Assembly (NCBI GenBank): GCA_959347315.1 | Contig: OY365818.1 | Coordinates: forward strand, 3,061,924 to 3,125,923 | From: Bimastos eiseni | Lineage: Eukaryota > Annelida > Clitellata > Crassiclitellata > Lumbricidae | DNA length: 64,000 nucleotides | Direction: 5' to 3' | Shown here: positions 59,001 through 64,000 of the stretch, piece by piece | Numbering within the stretch: position 1 is the first letter of the stretch | How the letters are laid out: each line of letters starts with the position of its first letter | Notes under the pieces: model-generated | Told to the model about the DNA's origin: nothing | Seen by the model: only the letters and a program-made list of their open reading frames with translations | Database searches by the model: none | Made by a program: the position numbers and the translations under genes

Positions 59001-62000
59001 TCTCCCATGTGGAGCCCGTTTTGGGCAAATCTGATGATGCATGAAATGCTGACTGGGTTAGGACCACCATCCCAGTGTATGAAAATCTGTGAAGTCCTCA
59101 AGTAACTTTCCACCGTGGTGGGACTTAACCTAGAGGGCAATGTCTCCTGAATACTGCCACTCCTGACAGAACCTGGGAACAGATCTGAAAGAGTTCAGAC
59201 AGTTTCCTTTTCTACTAGGCCTACTTCATCACCCAACTTCAGTATTATGAGTAACCCTTCCTGTATCTGCATGTCTACGTAGAAAAAGATTTCCAGTTTC
59301 CTTCTAATTGTTAGACTCTTATTAGTATGTTTTGCTCATTACTATTTCGATAGTGTTTAATATCGTGTCATATCGAACTACTAACAGTTTGTTTAGTTTT
59401 GGCTTTGTTTGGGACTAACATACAGTAATTTATTTTAATTAACGTCAACATTTACCGATGCTTGATTTAACTAAGTTCGGGTTTGCGTCAATTTGACTTG
59501 GACGATATTGTGATAATAGTATTTATTAATGAAACAATTTTTTAATTTGTTGTCTTTTAATGGTCCATAATTGTACAGAAACTGGTTTCTCTAATGTCCT
59601 ATTGCATTGTCTTTTTATTCTTGTTCCTGTAATTCTCCTCTTTCTTCTCCATCTTTTTACTTCTCCGCCTTTTTTCGTCTCTCTTCTTCATCTTCTTTTT
59701 TCTCCATCTTCTCTCTTCTCCATCTTCGTTCTTCTTCATCTCTTATTCTCTCCATTTTCTTTCTTCTTCATCTTTCTACTCCATCTTCGTTCATCTCCAT
59801 CTCTTTTCTCTCCATTTTCTTTCTTCTTCATCTTTCTTCTCCATCTTCTTTCTTCTTCATTTTCTTTCTTCTCCATCTTCTCTCCTCTGTTTCTTCTCCT
59901 ATCCAACTCGTTTTTGTTCGTCCACCTAATCCCTCCCTCTCCCATCTCCGGAAAGTGAAATAGGACAGCATAGCTCAACTGCAAATAGTAATAGAGGAAG
60001 CCTAATGATTTAATATATAACAAATTTCCTTCCCCTAAATCCTCAAATTTGCGTCCCCCTATTTTTTGGATGGAGCATTTGCTCCAAAGCTTACATGATG
60101 CATACATGCCCCTGCCTGAACTCTAATTATAATTTTAATTAGGGACTTCTATGGCGCCGGCGTCCAATGCACGATCCGTCAATCGATTACACACCACAAT
60201 CAAACCGTATAAATCAGGTTAACGTTCAGACCGCAATGAGGTCAACATCAAATACAATTACAAATTCTTATTCTAATCTTCAATGCTCGGCGCAGTCTTG
60301 TTCCGAGATACATAGTTGACGTAATGCTTCGACCTCTTTCAGCTTCCTCCCTCCGTCCACTTCGCTCATCCAATAGACTTCCAAGACCTCATGGTTCCTA
60401 TAACTAGAACAGCTATGGCTAAGTTTCGAACCATTTGCTTCAATTGGTCCCTGTCAATGGAATGCGCTTTCTCCAGCTGTTCGCTATAAAATTTTATCTG
60501 ACGTTCTCTCATCCTCTTCGCTTTTCTCAAAACCTACTTCTTCTCGCAGGGCTTAACGCACTGCCAGCGCTTCTGAATGGTTCGCCCTCCTAGTGGCGCT
60601 CTATAAACGCTTACATGCAATACAAGATACGATAAAAAAATAAGTTGTATCATATAAATAATTGTATACAATAACGTAATCGTTTGAGTGTGTGAACTTT
60701 CCAGTGACCCTAGTCGACCGTTTTCCGCTCATTAATTGTACCTTCAAGTGTGGGAATCAGTTTCTCTTTTTTTTCGGGGCTTTCACTCGGCGCTTGAGAT
60801 GTGTTAAACTGCAAAAAGGTAACTAAGCGATGCCTCGCGTTTGTCTTCTTTCCAGCCAAACAGAAAGTTAAATAGAGAGAGTGAAAAGAACTCGGAAGGA
60901 AGGATGCAATACAGAAACCAAATTGAAATTGTTATTTAACTCCACTCCTCCCTACTTCGTGGAAAGTACGCACTTGAACGTGTTTGTTTTTCCACACCTA
61001 ATAAACGCCTACTACTAGTAGTAGCAGATAAGTAGTTGGCATGTTATTTTTTTTTAAACAGACCCTTTTCTTTCCAGCGCTCAATATGCCCAACATTTTC
61101 ACCACGCTTGTGCGAATTAAGGCATGCAAATTAAGGAACTCTTCGTATAATTATTAATTATGTTGGTTGATGTTCTTGAAACAGTTAAACCAGAGAAGGT
61201 TAATGTTGCATCGGTCAATGTTTCGACCAATTACATCAGCATGAACTTCTTCACTATGCAGAAGCCGGTCCTATTTCGAGTGGCTTATGTGTCTCAGTTT
61301 TCGAAGACGGAGGTTAGTCGGACTTTCGTTTTGATTTCAGATTCAGTGATAGGGAGATAGTTGGTTGATCTCAGGATGTGATCCATAACCGACAGTGATG
61401 GATCATCGTTAGATATAGGTAATGTAGACCTAGATAGAATGGACCAAAATGGAAAGTAATAAGATGAATGCTGTTGCTCGGTCTCGATCCTTTGCTTCAA
61501 TTGGTCCCTCTCTCTGGAACGCTCTGTCTCTTTCTGTTACCTCTAAAATAGTCTAAATACTATCGGGCAGTCTCATCTTATTTTGCTCTTCTCAATGCCT
61601 GCCTGTGTCATTGTTTGCTGGCGGTGTTACACAGGCTGAACGGTTCATCCTGCTTTAGCTATAGGCTGAAAATTCGTAGGTTAGTGACGTTGTAAGACCC
61701 ATCTGATTCGACGCAACGCTCGTGAATAAGCTGGTGCCATCTTATACTATTAAGCCGTGTTAGTTAATGTAAGTGCTAGTTATTTATGGGCTCGATGACG
61801 TAATGCAGACTTATTGGATAAGTGTTCTGATAGAATTTGCGATTACCATTGGTGTTAGCATCAATACAGTGTCATGCGTTTCGTCGATATTAGATACGAA
61901 ACACCACGGCAGCTTCGATTAAGCTTTCCAATCTCATTCCCAACACAAACTATACGATTGACATCGACTGCATTCCGTTGGGCAGGAGAGGTATCACCGG

Positions 62001-62183
62001 ATTCTGGAGCGATAAACTGACCGTGGAGAAGACAACCGGCTCAGATGGTAAAGCTAAGTTAATTTAGGTTTTTAAAAAAAAATTATTTCTGTGCTTTTAT
62101 TTATTGGTGTTGTGTGTTGTCTGTTTCCCTATCTCTGTGTGTTTGTCTGTGTTGCTCTGTGAATGTCTCTGTCTCTTTGAGTA

Positions 62184-62232
<49 letters not shown>

Positions 62233-62249
62233 GTCTGTCTGTCTATCTA

Positions 62250-62288
<39 letters not shown>

Positions 62289-62329
62289 GGCTATCTGTCT
62301 ATCTATCTATCTATCTATCTATCTGTCTG

Positions 62330-62388
<59 letters not shown>

Positions 62389-63838
62389 GTTTTGGTCTAT
62401 CCATTGACCTATCTATCTATCGACTTATCTATCCATCTGTCTGTTGATAGATCAATCAATCGATTTCTTTATGTTTCTCTCTCTCTGTATCTCTAACTCT
62501 CTCCTCTTCTCTGTCGCTCTGTACTTCTCTACGTCTTTGTCTATCTGTACCTCTTTCTATCTAGTTCTGTCTGCCTCTGTCTGTCTCTGACTCTGTCCAT
62601 CTACCTAGCTCTGTCTGTCTGTCTGTCTGTCGTAGTTGGAAAACGCCCACTGGTTAAGTCATGAAGGGCAATCTAAATGGCAGAGCCTGTCAAGGGTCGC
62701 AGGGTCTCGTTTCGTTCAAGCTAGATTGTCCTCTAACAGAAATTGAAATTGAAGATTCAGAAATTGAATCTGGATTGCAAAAATTGCATATTGATATGTG
62801 TCGAGACGGTTTTATGCGGGCATGATGGTCGAGAGGGAGGGAGAGAGCGAGGGAGGGAGGGAGGGAGGGAGGGAGAGAGGGAGGGAGGGAGGGAGGGAGG
62901 GAGGGAGGGAGGGAGGGAGGGAGGGGGATTGGCGAATATTTAGACGGAGACGCGGACAGCTCGGCAGAGTAGGCATGCATGCAGGAAGGCATGCATGCAG
63001 GAAGGCATGCATGCAGGAAGGCATGCATGCAGGAAGGCATGCATGCAGGAAGGCATGCATGCAGGAAGGCATGCACGTGGACAGGAAGGCATGCACACGG
63101 GCATACTGGAAGGTAGGCATACAGGAGGGTATGCACATAGGTAAGCAGAAAGTTATGCACACAGGCAGGCACGTACATGTAAGAAGGCTTGCACATAGAC
63201 AGGAAGAAAAACGAGAAGACAGTCTGGCGGACAGGGCAAAAATTCATATACATTTTTACTGCTTGTAGTCCTGATGAATTTGTTTTTTTACCCTCTTTGC
63301 TGTAACATGGCTTGCTTAAGGTTTGTCATGGTTCGTCGGATCGTCAGTTCATCAGAGGCCTTTCAACTCTTTTTTCGATATGTTCCCCTACAGAGTTGAA
63401 ATTTTGCACACATTTCAGGCTTGCATGACAATGCAATGTCTCAAATTTGACGGACGTAACTTAAAAATTGAGAGAAAAAAATGAAAAAAATCCCAAAAAA
63501 TTAAATGTCGTTTAACCACTCGAACGAGTGTTGTGTCCTCCTTGACGAGCTCTACTCCGGCAAGTTTACATCATCAATGATATTTAATCAAAAATGTCTT
63601 AATGAAATGGAACAATTGCGCCGTCTACCAGATAATAGAGGGTCCCTAAAACCCATGTTTTTACTTTTACTTATATAACTGTGCCTTTGACAGGCACTTG
63701 AGGTAGAATATGGTTATGTTATCAGGAATTTGATTTGCCATTTGTGTTTGTCCAGTTCCCGGAGCCTCTCCGTCTTTGAGTCCTGGTGGATTTCAAATCA
63801 TTGACGGCTCTCATCGAACCATCAAACTGTTTTTCAAG
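50379..63838 (+). CDS. gp130-like class I cytokine receptor (5' part, 7 exons, 344 aa, runs off right edge)
   Basis: Exons: 50379-50460, 52870-53136, 53988-54108, 55599-55795, 61185-61312, 61894-62047, 63756-63838. Every junction is GT-AG with matching phase (1,1,2,1,0,1). Exon 1 encodes a signal peptide ([17 protein letters not shown]..). Exon 2 is an Ig-like D1 with Cys pair LNCT / KISC. Exons 3-4 are the cytokine-binding D2 domain: [21 protein letters not shown] shows the Cys-X9-Cys-X-Trp signature, and two more Cys follow (CSRKP, GSCSW). Exons 5-6 are D3, ending in FWSDKLTVE where WSxWS is expected, so only the first WS is kept. Exon 7 opens D4 ([18 protein letters not shown]), closely like the start of D4 in human gp130 (…GYRTVQLVWK). 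There are eight or more N-glycosylation sequons. Such receptors bind helical cytokines outside the cell and signal through JAK/STAT. The membrane span and cytoplasmic Box 1 lie beyond the window. Intron 4 is 5.4 kb and repeat-filled. Confidence 0.9.
50700..50815. repeat. (CAT/CGT)n microsatellite
   Basis: Trinucleotide run (catcatcgtcgtc, caccacc) in intron 1 of the receptor gene; the His- and Asp-rich frames it gives are spurious. Confidence 0.95.
50830..51070 (-). pseudogene. LINE ORF2 C-terminal fragment
   Basis: The minus-strand frame contains [22 protein letters not shown] and later ESEQWRSFI. This is the RRGRPR.RW.D...DR..WR pattern found near the C-terminus of many LINE endonuclease-RT proteins. 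It is isolated and lacks RT, so it is dead. It lies in intron 1 of the receptor gene. Confidence 0.6.
52500..52800 (-). mobile_element. SINE-like family 2, copy 4
   Basis: Full-length looking: (AAT)n tail at 52500, then gaatgacgataagttattac, ggtgcccatctcgtgttaca, ccgccgcccggcg and cctcgaactcagttcctcat. It ends about 70 bp before receptor exon 2. Confidence 0.85.
53225..53425 (-). mobile_element. SINE-like family 2, copy 5 (5' truncated)
   Basis: (AAT/AAC)n tail, gaacgaatgatgacaactta and gtcggcagccagggagacc; the head is missing. It lies in intron 2 of the receptor, directly adjoining a copy of the ~100-bp element at 53450-53550. Confidence 0.75.
54742..54880. mobile_element. MITE-like family 1, copy 5
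   Basis: agggtcggcgatcgtggtgg to cgagatcgcc. The internal gggacaagtccccc and acgttatacgtatg are conserved. It lies in intron 3 of the receptor gene. Confidence 0.8.
55110..55500. repeat. Dispersed ~370-bp repeat, family 3, copy 3
   Basis: Closest to 47430-47790. It ends about 100 bp before receptor exon 4 (55599). Confidence 0.65.
56055..56112. repeat. (TA)n microsatellite
   Basis: Nearly pure alternating AT in receptor intron 4; a second (atatatac)n block is at 57418-57532. Confidence 0.95.
57540..57650 (+). pseudogene. LINE reverse transcriptase C-terminal fragment
   Basis: The frame reads [16 protein letters not shown], then [13 protein letters not shown]. The FKYLGS…I..RI..A...W pattern is a common LINE RT thumb-region motif. 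It is flanked by an (AT)n run and then unrelated sequence. Confidence 0.7.
57990..58270. repeat. (ATT)n microsatellite block
   Basis: Imperfect ATT and GTT units in receptor intron 4, with smaller runs at 58415-58450 and 58640-58700. Confidence 0.95.
59630..59900. repeat. (TTCTTC/TCTCCATC)n pyrimidine tract
   Basis: Degenerate units such as ttcttcatctttcttctcca form a strand-asymmetric polypyrimidine block in receptor intron 4. It opens spurious frames on both strands. Confidence 0.9.
60350..60610 (+). pseudogene. LINE 3' terminal fragment, second copy
   Basis: Matches 27190-27480: gaactagaacagctatggct versus taactagaacagctatggct, then attttatctgacgttctctc and cttttctcaaaacctacttc. The frame is broken. 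It lies in receptor intron 4. Confidence 0.7.
61465..61660 (+). pseudogene. LINE 3' terminal fragment, third copy
   Basis: ctcggtctcgatcctttgct, caattggtccctctctctgg and atcgggcagtctcatctt match the 27190-27480 family. The copy has stops and lies in receptor intron 5, 153 bp after exon 5. Confidence 0.65.
62188..62400. repeat. (TCTA/TCTG)n microsatellite
   Basis: Over 50 tetranucleotide units in receptor intron 6, 140 bp after exon 6. Confidence 0.98.
62826..63085. repeat. (GGGA)n run followed by a 16-bp minisatellite
   Basis: 62826-62924 is a GGGA-rich purine run. 62972-63080 has about seven units of gcatgcatgcaggaag, each carrying a GCATGC palindrome, decaying to 63200. Both are in receptor intron 6. 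Confidence 0.95.
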
Positions 63839-64000
63839 GTGGTTGTATTTCTGTATTGCTAGGATATACATGTAGTCTTTAATGTTCGGACTTCTATCCA
63901 AGCGCCATTGTAGCGGCATCGCTGTTACGGCGCTTTAGAAATCGTCCGTTTAATAATAATAATGATAATGATAATAATAATATGACATTTATCCAATGTT

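Noticed and set aside
1..64000. CRISPR arrays, bacterial operons, phage genes, rRNA or intact tRNA genes
   Set aside because: Spliced genes and eukaryotic repeats throughout. The only tRNA-like sequences are SINE heads with degenerate folds.

Overview
The window is metazoan nuclear DNA. Genes are split by GT-AG introns of about 0.3 to 5.4 kb. Intergenic and intronic DNA is AT-rich and packed with microsatellites, coding and non-coding minisatellites, tRNA-derived SINEs, MITE-like palindromic elements and decayed LINE pieces. A class I cytokine receptor of gp130 layout, bestrophins and an EFCAB14-like protein fit an invertebrate animal. Frequent TAGGCCTA-type words and the SINE families suggest a marine invertebrate, perhaps a deuterostome; I cannot name the species. 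Most open frames in the window come from simple repeats. The genes below were built by joining exons whose splice sites and codon phases agree.

Layout. At 1.05-1.3 kb there is a housekeeping-type promoter with a possible first exon of a leftward gene. 2.4-15.3 kb and 17.0-28.5 kb are two copies of one segmental duplication. Each holds an 11-exon bestrophin gene on the minus strand (A: 713 aa; B: 498 aa) with matching exon boundaries. A's last exon carries a 26-unit, 24-bp coding minisatellite that B lacks, and B differs from A at two pore positions. 29.1-36.9 kb (+) is a nine-exon gene for a 411-aa type II membrane coiled-coil protein resembling EFCAB14 but ending before any EF-hand; it is divergent from bestrophin B. 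40.3-42.0 kb (-) is a two-coding-exon LigB-family (DODA/YgiD-type) extradiol dioxygenase of 277 aa. 42.6-50.3 kb is repeat-rich and intergenic. 50.4-63.8 kb (+) is the 5' part (seven exons, 344 aa) of a gp130-like receptor: signal peptide, Ig-like D1, cytokine-binding module D2-D3 with a degenerate WSxWS, and the start of D4. It runs off the right edge.

How they relate. The two bestrophins are tandem duplicates that may form related or mixed calcium-activated anion channels. The other three genes have no evident functional link to them or to each other. The most unusual points are the coding repeat expansion and pore divergence between the bestrophins, the gp130-type receptor, the EF-hand-less EFCAB14 relative, the animal LigB enzyme, and several dispersed elements whose copies can be compared within the window. 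Homology statements rest on motifs recalled from known families; no search was run.
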